Assembly: GCA_949752795.1 (NCBI GenBank)
Contig: OX457070.1
Span: forward strand, 33,885,574 to 33,949,573
Direction: 5' to 3'
From: Hyperoodon ampullatus
Lineage: Eukaryota > Chordata > Mammalia > Artiodactyla > Ziphiidae
Length of the DNA stretch: 64,000 nucleotides
Below, in pieces: positions 23,627 to 36,867 of this stretch. Below the pieces are notes generated by a model. It did not search any database. It was not told the origin of the DNA and was given only the letters and a program-made list of their open reading frames with translations. Both the position numbers and the translations under genes were made by a program. Positions within the stretch are counted from its first letter, which is position 1, and every line of letters starts with the position of its first letter.

Positions 23627-24958
23627 TTGATACCAAAACCAGACAAGGATGTCACAAAGAAAGAAAACTACAGGTCAATATCACTGATGAACATAGATGC
23701 ACAAATCCTCAACAAAATACTAGCAAACAGAATCCAACAGCACATTAAAAGGATCATACATCATAATCAAGTGGGGTTTCTTCCAGGAATGCAAGGATTC
23801 TTCAATATATGCAAATCAATCAACGTCATACACCATATTAGCAAATTGAAGGAGAAACACCAGAGGATCATCTCAATAGATGCAGAGAAAGCTTTGGACA
23901 AAATTCAACACCCATTTATGATAAAAACCCTGCAGGAAGGAGGCACAGAGGGAACTTTCCTCAACATAATAAAGGCCATATATGACAAGCCCACAGCCAA
24001 CATCATCCTCAATGGTGAAAAACTGAAAGCATTTCCACTAAGATCAGGAACAAGACAAGGTTGCCCACTCTCACCACTCTTATTCAACATAATTTTGGAA
24101 GTTTTAGACACAGCAATCAGAGTAGAAAAGGAAATAAAAGGAATCCAAAGCGGAAAAGAAGAAGTAAAGCTGTCACTGTTTGCAGATGACATGATACTCT
24201 ACATAGAGTATCCTAAAGATGCTACCAGAAAACTACTAGAGCTAATCAATGAAATTGATAAAGTAGCAGGATACAAAATTAATGCACAGAAATCTGTGGC
24301 ATTCCCATACGCTAATGATGAAAAATCTGAAAGTGAAATCAAGAAAACATTCCCATTTACCACTGCAACAAAAAGAATAAAATATCTAGGAATAAAGCTA
24401 CCTAAGGAGACAAAAGACCTATATGCAGAAAATTATAAGACAGTGATGAAAGAAATTAAAGGTGATACAAATAGATGGAGAGAGATACCATGTTCCTGGA
24501 TTAGAAGAATCAACATTGTGAAAATGATTGTACTACCCAAAGCAATCTACAGATTCAACGCAATCCCTATCAAACGACCACTGGCATTTTTCACACAACT
24601 AGAACAAAAAATTTCACAATTTCTATGGAAACACAAAAGATCCCGAATAGCCAAAGCAATCTGGAGAACGAAACACAGAGCTCCAGCAATCAGGCTCTCC
24701 GATTTCAGATTATACTACAAAGCTACAGTAATCCAGACAGTATGGTACTGGCACAAAAACAGAATGACACATCAATGGAACAGGATAGAAATCTCAGAGA
24801 TAAACCCACGCACATATGGTCACCGTATCTTTGATAAAGGAGGCAGGAATGTACAGTGGAGAAAGGACAGCCTCTTCAATAAGTGGTGCTGGGAAAACTG
24901 GACAGGGACACGTACAACTATGAGATTAGGTCAATCCCTAACGTGTACACAAAAATAA
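23627..24958 (+). pseudogene. ORF2: L1 ORF2 RT core remnant, 443 codons, U7
   Basis: Motifs intact. Phe-Pro-Tyr-Ala-Asn near codon 225 is shared with U13. Arg-Met-Thr-His near 24764 is private. The last third is of the U1/U8 type, which places the recombination switch inside this frame. Confidence 0.92.
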
Positions 24959-25909
24959 CCTCAAAATGGATTAAAGACCTAAATGGACGGCCTGAAACTA
25001 TCAAACTCTTAGAGGAAAACATAGGCAGAACTCTCTATGTCATAAATCACAGCAAGATCCTTTTTAACCCAACTCCTAGAGAAATGGAAATAAAAATAAA
25101 CAAACAAAAAAACAAATGGGACCTAATGAAACTTAAAAGCCTTTGAACAGCAAAGGAAACCATAAACAAGACCGAAAGACAACCCTCAGAATGGGAGAAA
25201 ATATTTGCAAATGCAGAAACAGACAAAGGATTAATCTCCATAATTTATGAGCAGCTCATGCAGCTCAATAGCAAAAAAACAAACAACCCAATCGAAAAAT
25301 GGGCAGAAGACCTAAATAGACATTTCTCCAAAGAAGATATAAAGACTGCCAACAAACACATGAAAGAATGCTCAACATCATTAATCATTATAGAAATGCA
25401 AATCAAAAGTACAATCAGATATCATCTCACACCCCTCAGAATTGCCATCATCCAAAAATCTAGAAACAATAAATGCTGGAGAGGGTGTGGAGAAAAGGGA
25501 ACACTCTTGCACTGCTGGTGGGAATGTGAATTGGTACAGCCACTATGGAGAACAGTATGGAGGTTCCGGAAAAAACTACAAGTAGAACTACCATATGACC
25601 CGGCAATCCCACTACTGGGCATATACCCTGAGAAAACCATAATTCAGAAAGAGTCATGTTCCAAAATGTTCATTGCAGATCTACTTTACAATAGCCCGGA
25701 GATGGAAACAACCTAAGTGTCCATCATCCGATGAATGGATAAAGAAGGTGTGGCACATATATACAATGGAATATTACGCAGCCATGAAAAGAAATGAAAT
25801 TGAACTATTTGTAATCAGGTGGATAGACCTTGAGTCTGTCATACAGAGTGAAGCAAGTCAGAAAGAGAAAGACAAATACCATATGCTAACACATATATAT
25901 GGAAGTTAA
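24959..25909 (+). pseudogene. ORF2: L1 ORF2 C-terminal remnant without the TAG, U7
   Basis: CAG at 25260-25262 stands where almost all other satellite units have TAG, so 25258-25716 is open for 152 codons and includes the Cys-rich motif. The TGA near 25146 and the later frameshift remain. Thr-Pro-Leu-Arg near 25432 is private. Confidence 0.88.
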
Positions 25910-26263
25910 GAAAAAAAAATGTCATGAAGAACCAGGGGTAAAACAGGAATAAAGACACAGACCTACTTGAGAATGGACTTGAGGATATGGGGAGGGGGAA
26001 GGGTAAGCTGTGACAAAGTGAGACAGAGGCATGGACATATATATACACTACCAAACATACTGTAGATAGCTAGTGGGAAGCAGCCACATAGCACAGGGAG
26101 ATCAGCTCGGTGCTTTGTGACCGAATGGAGGGGTGGGATAGGGATGGTGGGAGGGAGGGAGATGCAAGAGGGAAGGGATATGGGAACAGATGTATATGTA
26201 TAACTGATTCACTGTGTTATAAAGCAGAAACTAATTTTAAGAAAAAATTTTACAAAAAAAAGA

Positions 26264-27515
26264 GGACACTACGTAATGATCAAGGGCTCGATCCAAGAAG
26301 AAGATCTAACAATTGTAAGTATGTATGAACCCAACATAGGAGCACCTCAATACATAGGGCAGATACTAAGAGCCATAAAAGGGGAAATCAACAGTAACAC
26401 ATTCACAGTAGGGGACTTTAACACCCCACTTTCATCAATGGACAGATCATCCAAAATGAAAATAAATACGGAAACACAAGCTTTAAATGATACATTAAAC
26501 AAGATGCACTTAATTGATATTTATAGGAAATTCCATCCAAAAACAACAGAATACACATTGTTCTCAAGTGCTCATGGAACATTCTCAAGGATAGATCATA
26601 TCTTGGGTCACAAATCAAGCCTTGTTAAATTTAAGAAAATTGAAATTGTATCAAGTACCTTTTCCTAACACAACGCAATGACACTAGATATCAATTACAG
26701 GAAAAGATCTGTAAAAGATACAAACACATGGAGGCTAAACAATACACTACTTAATAACGAAGTGATCACTGATGAAATCAAAGGGGAAATTTTAAATTAC
26801 CTAGAAGCAAATAACAATGGAGACACAACGACCCTAAACCTATGGGATGCATCAAAAGCAGTTATAATAGGGACGTTTATAGCAATAAATCCCACCTTAA
26901 GAAACAGGAAACATCTCGAATAAACAACCTGACCTTGCACCTAAAGCTATTAGAGAAAGAAGAAGAAAAATACCCCAAAATTAGCAGAAGGAAAGAAATC
27001 ATAAAAATCAGATCAGAAATAAATGAAAAAGAAATGAAGGAAACGATACCAAAGCTCAATAAAACTAAAAGCTGGTTCTTTGAGAACATAAACAAAATTG
27101 ACAAACCATTAGCCACACTCATCAAGAAAAAAAGGGAGAAGACTCAAACCAATAGAATTAGAAATGAAAAAGGAGAAGTAACAACTGACACTGCAGAAAT
27201 ACAAAAGATCATGAGAGATTACTACAAGCAACTCTATGCCACTAAAATGGACAACCTGGAGGAATTGGACCAATTCTTAGAAATGCACAACCTGCCAAGA
27301 CTGAATCAGGAAGAAATAGAAAATATGAACAGACCAATCACAAACACTGAAATTGAAACTGTGATTAAAAATCTTCCAACACACAAAAGCCCAGGACCAG
27401 AGGGCTTCACAGGCAAATTGTATCGATCATTTAGAGAAGAGCTCACACGTATCCTTCTCAAACTCTTCCAAAATATAGCTCACTCCCAAGCTCATTATAC
27501 TAGGCCACCATCACC
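26264..27515 (+). pseudogene. ORF2: L1 ORF2 N-terminal half remnant, U8
   Basis: Pieces 26276-26668, 26678-26923 and 26842-27519 translate identically to those of U1. Confidence 0.92.
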
Positions 27516-28847
27516 TTGATACCAAAACCAGACAAGGATGTCACAAAGAAAGAAAACTACAGGTCAATATCACTGATGAACATAGATGCAAAAATCCTCA
27601 ACAAAATACTAGCAAACAGAATCCAACAGCACATTAAAAGGATCATACATCATAATCAAGTGGGGTTTCTTCCAGGAATGCAAGGATTCTTCAATATATG
27701 CAAATCAATCAACGTCATACACCATATTAGCAAATTGAAGGAGAAAAACCATAGGATCATCTCAATAGATGCAGAGAAAGCTTTGGACAAAATTCAACAC
27801 CCATTTATGATAAAAACCCTGCAGGAAGGAGGCACAGAGGGAACTTTCCTCAACATAATAAAGGCCATATATGACAAACCCACAGCCAACATCATCCTCA
27901 ATGGTGAAAAACTGAAAGCATTTCCACTAAGATCAGGAACAAGACAAGGTTGCCCACTATCACCACTCTTATTCAACATAATTTTGGAAGGTTTAGACAC
28001 AGCAATCAGAGTAGAAAAGGAAATAAAAGGAATCCAAAGTGGAAAAGAAGAAGTAAAGCTGTCACTGTTTGCAGATGACATGATACTCTACATGGAGAAT
28101 CCTAAAGATGCTACCAGAAAACTACTAGAGCTAATCAATGAAATTGATAAAGTAGCAGGATACAAAATTAATGCACAGAAATCTGTGGCATTCCTATACA
28201 CTGATGATGAAAAATCTGAAAGTGAAATCAAGAAAACATTCCCATTTACCACTGCAACAAAAAGAATAAAATATCTAGGAATAAAGCTACCTAAGGAGAC
28301 AAAAGACCTGTATGCAGAAAATTATAAGACAGTGATGAAAGAAATTAAAGGTGATACAAATAGATGGAGAGAGATACCATGTTCCTGGATTAGAAGAATC
28401 AACATTGTGAAAATCATTGTACTACCCAAAGCAATCTACAGATTCAATGCAATCCCTATCAAACGACCACTGGCATTTTTCACACAACTAGAACAAAAAA
28501 TTTCACAATTTCTATGGAAACACAAAAGATCCCGAATAGCCAAAGCAATCTGGAGAACGAAACACAGAGCTCCAGCAATCAGGCTCTCCGATTTCAGACT
28601 ATACTACAAAGCTACAGTAATCCAGACAGTATGGTACTGGCACAAAAACAGAAAGACACATCAATGGAACAGGATAGAAATCTCAGAGATAAACCCATGC
28701 ACATATGGTCACCGTATCTTTGATAAAGGAGGCAGGAATGTACAGTGGAGAAAGGACAGCCTCTTCAATAAGTGGTGCTGGGAAAACTGGACAGGGACAC
28801 GTACAACTATGAGATTAGGTCAATCCCTAACGTGTACACAAAAATAA
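27516..28847 (+). pseudogene. ORF2: L1 ORF2 RT core remnant, 443 codons, U8
   Basis: It differs from U1 at one codon that I can see: Lys at codon 26 (27591) instead of Gln. Both have Thr-Asp-Asp-Glu near codon 228, which no other unit has. Confidence 0.93.
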
Positions 28848-30156
28848 CCTCAAAATGGATTAAAGACCTAAATGGACGGCCTGAATCTATCAAACTCTTA
28901 GAGGAAAACATAGGCAGAACTCTCTATGTCATAAATCACAGCAAGATCCTTTTTAACCCAACTCCTAGAGAAATGGAAATAAAAACAAACAAACAAAAAA
29001 ACAAATGGGACCTAATGAAACTTAAAAGCCTTTGAACAGCAAAGGAAACCATAAACAAGACCAAAAGACAACCCTCAGAATGGGAGAAAATATTTGCAAA
29101 TGCAGAAACAGACAAAGGATTAATCTCCAAAATTTATGAGCAGCTCATGTAGCTCAATAGCAAAAAAACAAACAACCCAATCGAAAAATGGGCAGAAGAC
29201 CTAAATAGACATTTCTCCAAAGAAGATATAAAGACTGCCAACAAACACATGAAAGAATGCTCAACATCATTAATCATTATAGAAATGCAAATCAAAAGTA
29301 CAATCAGATATCATCTCACACCAGTCAGAATTGCCATCATCCAAAAATCTAGAAACAATAAATGCTGGAGAGGGTGTGGAGAAAAGGGAACACTCTTGCA
29401 CTGCTGGTGGGAATGTGAATTGGTACAGCCACTATGGAGAACAGTATGGAGGTTCCGGAAAAATCTACAAGTAGAACTACCATATGACCCGGCAATCCCA
29501 CTACTGGGCATATACCCTGAGAAAACCATAATTCAGAAAGAGTCATGTTCCAAAATGTTCATTGCAGATCTACTTTACAATAGACCGGAGATGGAAACAA
29601 CCTAAGTGTCCATCATCCGATGAATGGATAAAGAAGATGTGGCACATATATACAATGGAATATTATGCAGCCATGAAAAGAAATGAAATTGAACTATTTG
29701 TAATCAGGTGGATAGACCTTGAGTCTGTCATACAGAGTGAAGCAAGTCAGAAAGAGAAAGACAAATACCATATGCTAACACATATATATGGAAGTTAAGA
29801 AAAAAAAATGTCATGAAGAACCAGGGGTAAAACAGGAATAAAGACACAGACCTACTTGACAATGGACTTGAGGATATGGGGAGGGGGAAGGGTAAGCTGT
29901 GACAAAGTGAGACAGAGGCATGGACATATATATACACTACCAAACATAATGTAGATAGCTAGTGGGAAGCAGCCACATAGCACAGGGAGATCAGCTCGGT
30001 GCTTTGTGACCGAATGGAGGGGTGGGATAGGGATGGTGGGAGGGAGGGAGGGAGATGCAAGAGGGAAGGGATATGGGAACAGATGTATATGTATAACTGA
30101 TTCACTGTGTTATAAAGCAGAAACTAATTTTAAGAAAAAATTTTACAAAAAAATAA

Positions 30157-31408
30157 GGACACTACGTAATGATCAAGGGCTCGATCCAAGAAGAAGATCT
30201 AACAATTGTAAGTATGTATGAACCCAACAGAGGAGCACCTCAATACATAGGGCAGATACTAACAGCCATAAAAGGGGAAATCAACAGTAACACATTCACA
30301 GTAGGGGACTTTAACACCCCACTTTCACCAATGGACAGATCATCCAAAATGAAAATAAATACGGAAACACAAGCTTTAAATGATACATTAAACGAGATGC
30401 ACTTAATTGATATTTATAGGAAATTCCATCCAAAAACAACAGAATACACATTGTTCTCAAGTGCTCATGGAACATTCTCAAGGATAGATCATATCTTGGG
30501 TCACAAATCAAGCCTTGTTAAATTTAAGAAAATTGAAATTGTATCAAGTACCTTTTCCGACCACAATGCAATGAGACTAGATATCAATTACAGGAAAAGA
30601 TCTGTAAAAGATACAAACACATGGAGGCTAAACAATACACTACTTAATAACGAAGTGATCACTGATGAAATCAAAGGAGAAATTTTAAAATACCTAGAAA
30701 CAAATAACAATGGAGACACAATGACCCAAAACCTATGGGATGCATCAAAAGCAGTTATAAGAGGGACGTTTATAGCAATAAATGCCACCTTAAGAAACAG
30801 GAAACATCTCGAATAAACAACCTGACCTTGCACCTAAAGCTATTGGAGAAAGAAGAAGAAAAATACCCCAAAATTAGCAGAAGGAAAGAAATCATAAAAA
30901 TCAGATCAGAAATAAATGAAAAAGAAATGAAGGAAACGATACCAAAGCTCAATAAAACTAAAAGCTGGTTCTTTGAGAACATACACAAAATTGACAAACC
31001 ATTAGCCACACTCATCAAGAAAAAAAGGGAGAAGACTCAAACCAATAGAATGAGAAATGAAAAAGGAGAAGTAACAACTGACACTGCAGAAATACAAAAG
31101 ATCATGAGAGATTACTACAAGCAACTCTATGCCACTAAAATGGACAACCTGGAGGAATTGGACCAATTCTTAGAAATGCACAACCTGCCAAGACTGAATC
31201 AGGAAGAAATAGAAAATATGAACAGACCAATCACAAACACTGAAATTGAAACTGTGATTAAAAATCTTCCAACACACAAAAGCCCAGGACCAGAGGGCTT
31301 CACAGGCAAATTGTATCGATCATTTAGAGAAGAGCTCACACGTATCCTTCTCAAACTCTTCCAAAATATAGCACACTCCCAAGCTCATTATACTAGGCCA
31401 CCATCACC
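30157..31408 (+). pseudogene. ORF2: L1 ORF2 N-terminal half, EN remnant open, U9
   Basis: EN is open 30169-30816 (215 codons) with Ser-Asp-His, unlike U2, which has TAA there. Linker frame 30735-31412. Asn-Arg-Gly-Ala (5' side) and Arg-Met-Arg-Asn (3' side) are the U2-type flanks of the patch. Confidence 0.9.
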
Positions 31409-32431
31409 TTGATACCAAAACCAGACAAGGATGTCACAAAGAAAGAAAACTACAGGCCAATATCACTGATGAACATAGATGCAAAAATCCTCAACAAAAT
31501 ACTAGCAAACAGAATCCAACAGCACATTAAAAGGATCATACACCATGATCAAATGGGGTTTATTCCAGGAATGCAAGGATTCTTCAATATATGCAAATCA
31601 ATCAATGTGATACACCATATTAACAAGTTGAAGGAGAAAAACCATATGATCATCTCAATAGATGCAGAGAAAGCTTTCGACAAAATTCAACACCCATTTA
31701 TGATAAAAACCCTGCAGAAAGTAGGCATAGAGGGAACTTTCCTCAACATAATAAAGGCCATATATGACAAACCCACAGCCAACATTGTCCTCAATGGTGA
31801 AAAACTGAAACCATTTCCACTAAGATCAGGAACAAGACAAGGCTGCCCACTCTCACCACTCTTATTCAACCTAGTTTTGGAAGTTTTAGCCCCAGCAATC
31901 AGAGAAGAAAAGGAAATAAAAGGAATCCAAATTGGAAAAGAAGAAGTAAAGCTGTCACTGTTTGCAGATGACATGATACTATACATAGAGAATCCTAAAG
32001 ATGCTACCGAAAAACTACTAGAGCTAATCAATGAATTTGGTAAAGTAGCAGGATACAAAATTAATGCACAGAAATCTCTGGCATTCCTGTACACTAATGA
32101 TGAAAAATCTGAAAATGAAATCAAGAAAACACTCCCATTTACCATTGCAACAAAAAGAATAAAATATCTAGGAATAAACCTACCTAAGGAGACAAAAGAC
32201 CTGTATGCAGAAAATTATAAGACACTGATGAAAGAAATTAAAGATGATTTAAATAGATGGAGAGATATACCATGCTCCTGGATTGGAAGAATCAATATGT
32301 TGAAAATGACTCTACTACCCAAAGCAATCTACAGATTCAATGCAATCCCTATCAAACTACCACTGGCATTTTTCACAGAAGTAGAACAAAAAATTTCAAA
32401 ATTTGTTTGGAAAAAAAAAGACCCCGAATAG
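31409..32431 (+). pseudogene. ORF2: L1 ORF2 RT core, canonical type, U9
   Basis: Translates identically to the U2 RT piece, with motifs A to E and the same A-run frameshift near 32421. Confidence 0.92.
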
Positions 32432-34079
32432 CCAAAGCAATCTTGAGAACGAAAGGTGGAGCTGGAGGAATCAGGCTGCCTGACTTCAGACTATACTACA
32501 AAGCTACAGTAATTAAGACAGTGTGGTACTGGCATAAAAACAGAAAGATAGATCAGTGGATTCACGATAGAAAGCCCAGAGATAAACCCACGCACATATG
32601 GCCAACTTATCTTTGATAAAGGAGGCAGGAATGTACAGTGGAGAAAGGACAGCCTCTTCAATAAGTGGTGCTGGGAAAACTGGACAGGGACATGTAAAAG
32701 TATGAGATTAGATCATTCCCTAAAACCATACACAAAAATAAGCTCAAAATGGATTAAAGACCTAAATGTGAGGCCAGAAACTATCAAACTCTTAGAGGAA
32801 AACATAGGTAGAACACTCTATGACATAAATCACAGCAAGATCCTTTTGGACCCACCTCCTAGACAAATGGAAATAAAAACAAAGATAAACAAATGGGACC
32901 TAATGAAACTTCAAAGCTTTTGCACAGCAAAGGAAACCATAAACAAGACCAAAAGACAACCCTCAGAATGGGAGAAAATATTTGCAAATGAAGCAACTGA
33001 CAAAGGATTAATCTCCAAAATTTATAAACAGCTCATGCAGCTCAATAGCAAAAAAACAAACAACCCAATCCAAAAATGGGCAGAAGACTTAAATAGGCAT
33101 TTCTCCAAAGAAGATATACAGACTGCCAAAAAAGACATGAAAGAATGCTCAACATCATTAATCATTAGAGAAATGCAAATCAAAACTACAATGAGATATC
33201 ATCTCACACCAGTCAGAATGGCCATCATCAAGAAATCTAGAAACAATAAATGCTGGAGAGGGTGTGGAGAAAAGGGAACACTCTTGCACTGCTGGTGGGA
33301 ATGTGAATTGGTACAGCCACTATGGAGAACAGTATGGAGGTTCCTTAAAAAACTAAAAATAGAACTACCATATGACCCAGCAATTCCACTACTAGGCATA
33401 TACCCTGAGAAAACCATAATTCAAAAAGAGACATGTACCAAAATGTTCATTGCAGCTCTATTCACAATAGCCCGGAGCTGGAAACAACCTAAGTGTCCAT
33501 CATCGGATGAATGGATAAAGAAGATGTGGCACATATATACAATGGAATATTACTCAGCCAAAAAAAGAAACGAAACTGAGCTATTTTTAATGAGGTGGAT
33601 AGACATAGAGTCTGTCATACAGAGTGAAGTAAGTCAGAAAGAGAAAGACAAATACCGTATGCTAACACATATATATGGAATTTAAAAAAAAAATGTCATG
33701 AAGAACCTAGGGGTAAAAGGGGAATAAAGACACAGACCTAACTGAGAATGGACTTGAGGATATGGGGAAAGGGAAGGGTAAGCTGTGACAAAGGGAAAGA
33801 GAGGCTTGGACATATATACACTACCAAACGTAAGGTAGATAGATAGTGGGAAGCAGCCGCATAGCACAGGGAGATCAGCTCGGTGCTTTGTGACCGCCTG
33901 GAGGGGTGGGATGGGGAGGGTGGGAGGGAGGGAGATGCATGAGGGAGGGGATGTGGGAACAGATGTATATGTATGACTGATTCACTTTGTTATAAAGCAG
34001 AAACTAATAAAAAAAAATTTAAAAAAAACATAAAAAATAAAGTTATATGATGGAAAGAACAACAACAAAAAAAAAAAAA
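31457..34079 (+). mobile_element. Canonical-type L1 3' segment with poly(A), embedded in U9
   Basis: Copy of the segment at 5261-7883, at the same 26,196-bp offset. Its final tail has two (AAC) steps and a longer A run, against three (AAC) steps in U2, with unchanged total length. The insertion was therefore present before the 26 kb duplication. Confidence 0.85.
32562..33685 (+). pseudogene. ORF2: L1 ORF2 C-terminal domain, open, U9
   Basis: Open from about 32562 to the stop at 33683-33685 (327 codons from the Met at 32702), identical in translation to U2. The Cys-rich motif is intact. Confidence 0.9.
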
Positions 34080-36867
34080 CTTCCAACACACAAAAGCCCA
34101 GGACCAGAGGGCTTCACAGGCAAATTGTATCGATCATTTAGAGAAGAGCTCACACGTATCCTTCTCAAACTCTTCCAAAATATAGCACAGGGAGGAACAC
34201 TCCCAAGCTCATTATACTAGGCCACCATCACCTTGATACCAAAACCAGACAAGGATGTCACAAAGAAAGAAAACTACAGGTCAATATCACTGATGAACAT
34301 AGATGCAAAAATCCTCAACAAAATACTAGCAAACAGAATCCAACAGCACATTAAAAGGATCATACATCATAATCAAGTGGGGTTTCTTCCAGGAATGCAA
34401 GGATTCTTCAATATATGCAAATCAATCAACGTCATACACCATATTAGCAAATTGAAGGAGAAAAACCATAGGATCATCTCAATAGATGCAGAGAAAGCTT
34501 TGGACAAAATTCAACACCCATTTATGATAAAAACCCTGCAGGAAGGAGGCACAGAGGGAACTTTCCTCAACATAATAAAGGCCATATATGACAAACCCAC
34601 AGCCAACATCATCCTCAATGGTGAAAAACTGAAAGCATTTCCACTAAGATCAGGAACAAGACAAGGTTGCCCACTCTCACCACTCTTATTCAACATAATT
34701 TTGGAAGGTTTAGACACAGCAATCAGAGTAGAAAAGGAAATAAAAGGAATCCAAAGCGGAAAAGAAGAAGTAAAGCTGTCACTGTTTGCAGATGACATGA
34801 TACTCTACATAGAGAATCCTAAAGATGCTACCAGAAAACTACTAGAGCTAATCAATGAAATTGATAAAGTAGCAGGATACAAAATTAATGCACAGAAATC
34901 TGTGGCATTCCTATACACTAATGATGAAAAATCTGAAAGTGAAATCAAGAAAACATTCCCATTTACCACTGCAACAAAAAGAATAAAATATCTAGGAATA
35001 AAGCTACCTAAGGAGACAAAAGACCTGTATGCAGAAAATTATAAGACAGTGATGAAAGAAATTAAAGGTGATACAAATAGATGGAGAGAGATACCATGTT
35101 CCTGGATTAGAAGTATCAACATTGTGAAAATGATTGTACTACCCAAAGCAATCTACAGATTCAATGCAATCCCTATCAAACTACCACTGGCATTTTTCAC
35201 ACAACTAGAACAAAAAATTTCACAATTTCTATGGAAACACAAAAGATCCCGAATAGCCAAAGCAATCTGGAGGACGAAACACAGAGCTCCAGGAATCAGG
35301 CTCTCCGATTTCAGACTATACTACAAAGCTACAGTAATCCAGACAGTATGGTACTGGCACAAAAACAGAAAGACACATCAATGGAACAGGATAGAAATCT
35401 CAGAGATAAACCCATGCACATATGGTCACCGTATCTTCGATAAAGGAGGCAGGAATGTACAGTGGAGAAAGGACAGCCTCTTCAATAAGTGGTGCTGGGA
35501 AAACTGGACAGAGACACGTACAACTATGAGATTAGGTCAATCCCTAACGTGTACACAAAAATAACCTCAAAATGGATTAAAGACCTAAATGGAAGGCCTG
35601 AAACTATCAAACTCTTAGAGGAAAACATAGGCAGAACTCTCTATGTCATAAATCACAGCAAGATCCTTTTTAACCCAACTCCTAGAGAAATGGAAATAAA
35701 AACAAAACAAAACAAAACAAATGGGACCTAATGAAACTTAAAAGCCTTTGAACAGCAAAGGAAACCATAAACAAGACCAAAAGACAACCCTCAGAATGGG
35801 AGAAAATATTTGCAAATGCAGAAACAGACAAAGGATTAATCTCCAAAATTTATGAGCAGCTCATGTAGCTCAATAGCAAAAAAACAAACAACCCAATCGA
35901 AAAATGGGGAGAAGACCTAAATAGACATTTCTCCAAAGAAGATATAAAGACTGCCAACAAACACATGAAAGAATGCTCAACGTCATTAATCATTATAGAA
36001 ATGCAAATCAAAAGTACAATCAGATATCATCTCACACCAGTCAGAATTGCCATCATCCAAAAATCTAGAAACAATAAATGCTGGAGAGGGTGTGGAGAAA
36101 AGGGAACACTCTTGCACTGCTGGTGGGAATGTGAATTGGTACAGCCACTATGGAGAACAGTATGGAGGTTCTGGAAAAAACTACAAGTAGAACTACCATA
36201 TGACCCGGCAATCCCACTACTGGGCATATACCCTGAGAAAACCATAATTCAGAAAGAGTCATGTTCCAAAATGTTCATTGCAGATCTACTTTACAATAGC
36301 CCGGAGATGGAAACAACCTAAGTGTCCATCATCCGATGAATGGATAAAGAAGATGTGGCACATATATACAATGGAATATTATGCAGCCATGAAAAGAAAT
36401 GAAATTGAACTATTTGTAATCAGGTGGATAGACCTTGAGTCTGTCATACAGAGTGAAGCAAGTCAGAAAGAGAAAGACAAATACCATATGCTAACACATA
36501 TATATGGAAGTTAAGAAAAAAAAATGTCATGAAGAACCAGGTGTAAAACAGGAATAAAGACACAGACCTACTTGAGAATGGACTTGAGGATATGGGGAGG
36601 GGGAAGGGTAAGCTGTGACAAAGTGAGACAGAGGCATGGACATATATATACACTACCAAACATAATGTAGATAGCTAGTGGGAAGCAGCCACATAGCACA
36701 GGGAGATCAGCTCGGTGCTTTGTGACCGAATGGAGGGGTGGGATAGGGATGGTGGGAGGGAGGGAGATGCAAGAGGGAAGGGATATGGGAACAGATGTAT
36801 ATGTATAACTGATTCACTGTGTTATAAAGCAGAAACTAATTTTAAGAAAAAATTTTACAAAAAAAAA
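34080..36867 (+). repeat. Truncated satellite unit U10 (2788 bp), copy of U3
   Basis: Same truncation point after the U9 poly(A) and same private markers as U3. C-terminal remnant 35565-36514. The one difference I noticed is Tyr-Ile-Glu for Tyr-Met-Glu near 34810. Confidence 0.93.
34233..35564 (+). pseudogene. ORF2: L1 ORF2 RT core remnant, 443 codons, U10
   Basis: Same as U3 apart from Ile for Met just after FADD. Confidence 0.92.

Larger units (their letters stand above)
68..26263 (+). repeat. Higher-order repeat copy 1 (U1-U7, 26,196 bp)
   Basis: Seven consecutive L1-derived units of 3893, 3923, 2788, 3894, 3900, 3900 and 3898 bp sum to 26,196 bp. The next seven-unit block begins exactly 26,196 bp downstream with the same order: U1-type, hybrid U2-type, truncated U3-type, then U4-type carrying the same private RT deletion. 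Unit-private mutations recur at this long period rather than at the 3.9 kb period, which is what defines a higher-order repeat. Examples are the 10-bp deletion in U1/U2, the EN stop in U5 and the RT frameshift in U4. Confidence 0.93.
22366..26263 (+). repeat. L1 satellite unit U7 (3898 bp), recombinant
   Basis: The first ~2.2 kb carry markers shared only with U13 (Gln-Ile-Val-Thr in EN, Phe-Pro-Tyr-Ala in RT). From about 24559 on, the unit switches to a U1-like type (Arg-Pro-Leu, Ala-Pro-Ala-Ile-Arg-Leu) and ends in the same AGA|GGAC junction as the unit before U1. The switch lies between 24303 and 24559. Confidence 0.9.
26264..30156 (+). repeat. L1 satellite unit U8 (3893 bp), copy of U1
   Basis: Same length as U1 and, by eye, nearly the same sequence. 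It has the 10-bp deletion near 27481, the GGGA expansion at 30017-30080 and the Asp-Arg-Arg change near 29581. C-terminal remnant 28848-29798. Confidence 0.95.
30157..34079 (+). repeat. Hybrid unit U9 (3923 bp), copy of U2 with a conversion patch
   Basis: Same hybrid structure and length as U2, including the 10-bp deletion near 31374 and the poly(A) ending at 34079. Between about 30422 and 31013 it departs from U2 and takes on markers of other units, while U2-specific markers persist on both sides. Confidence 0.92.
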
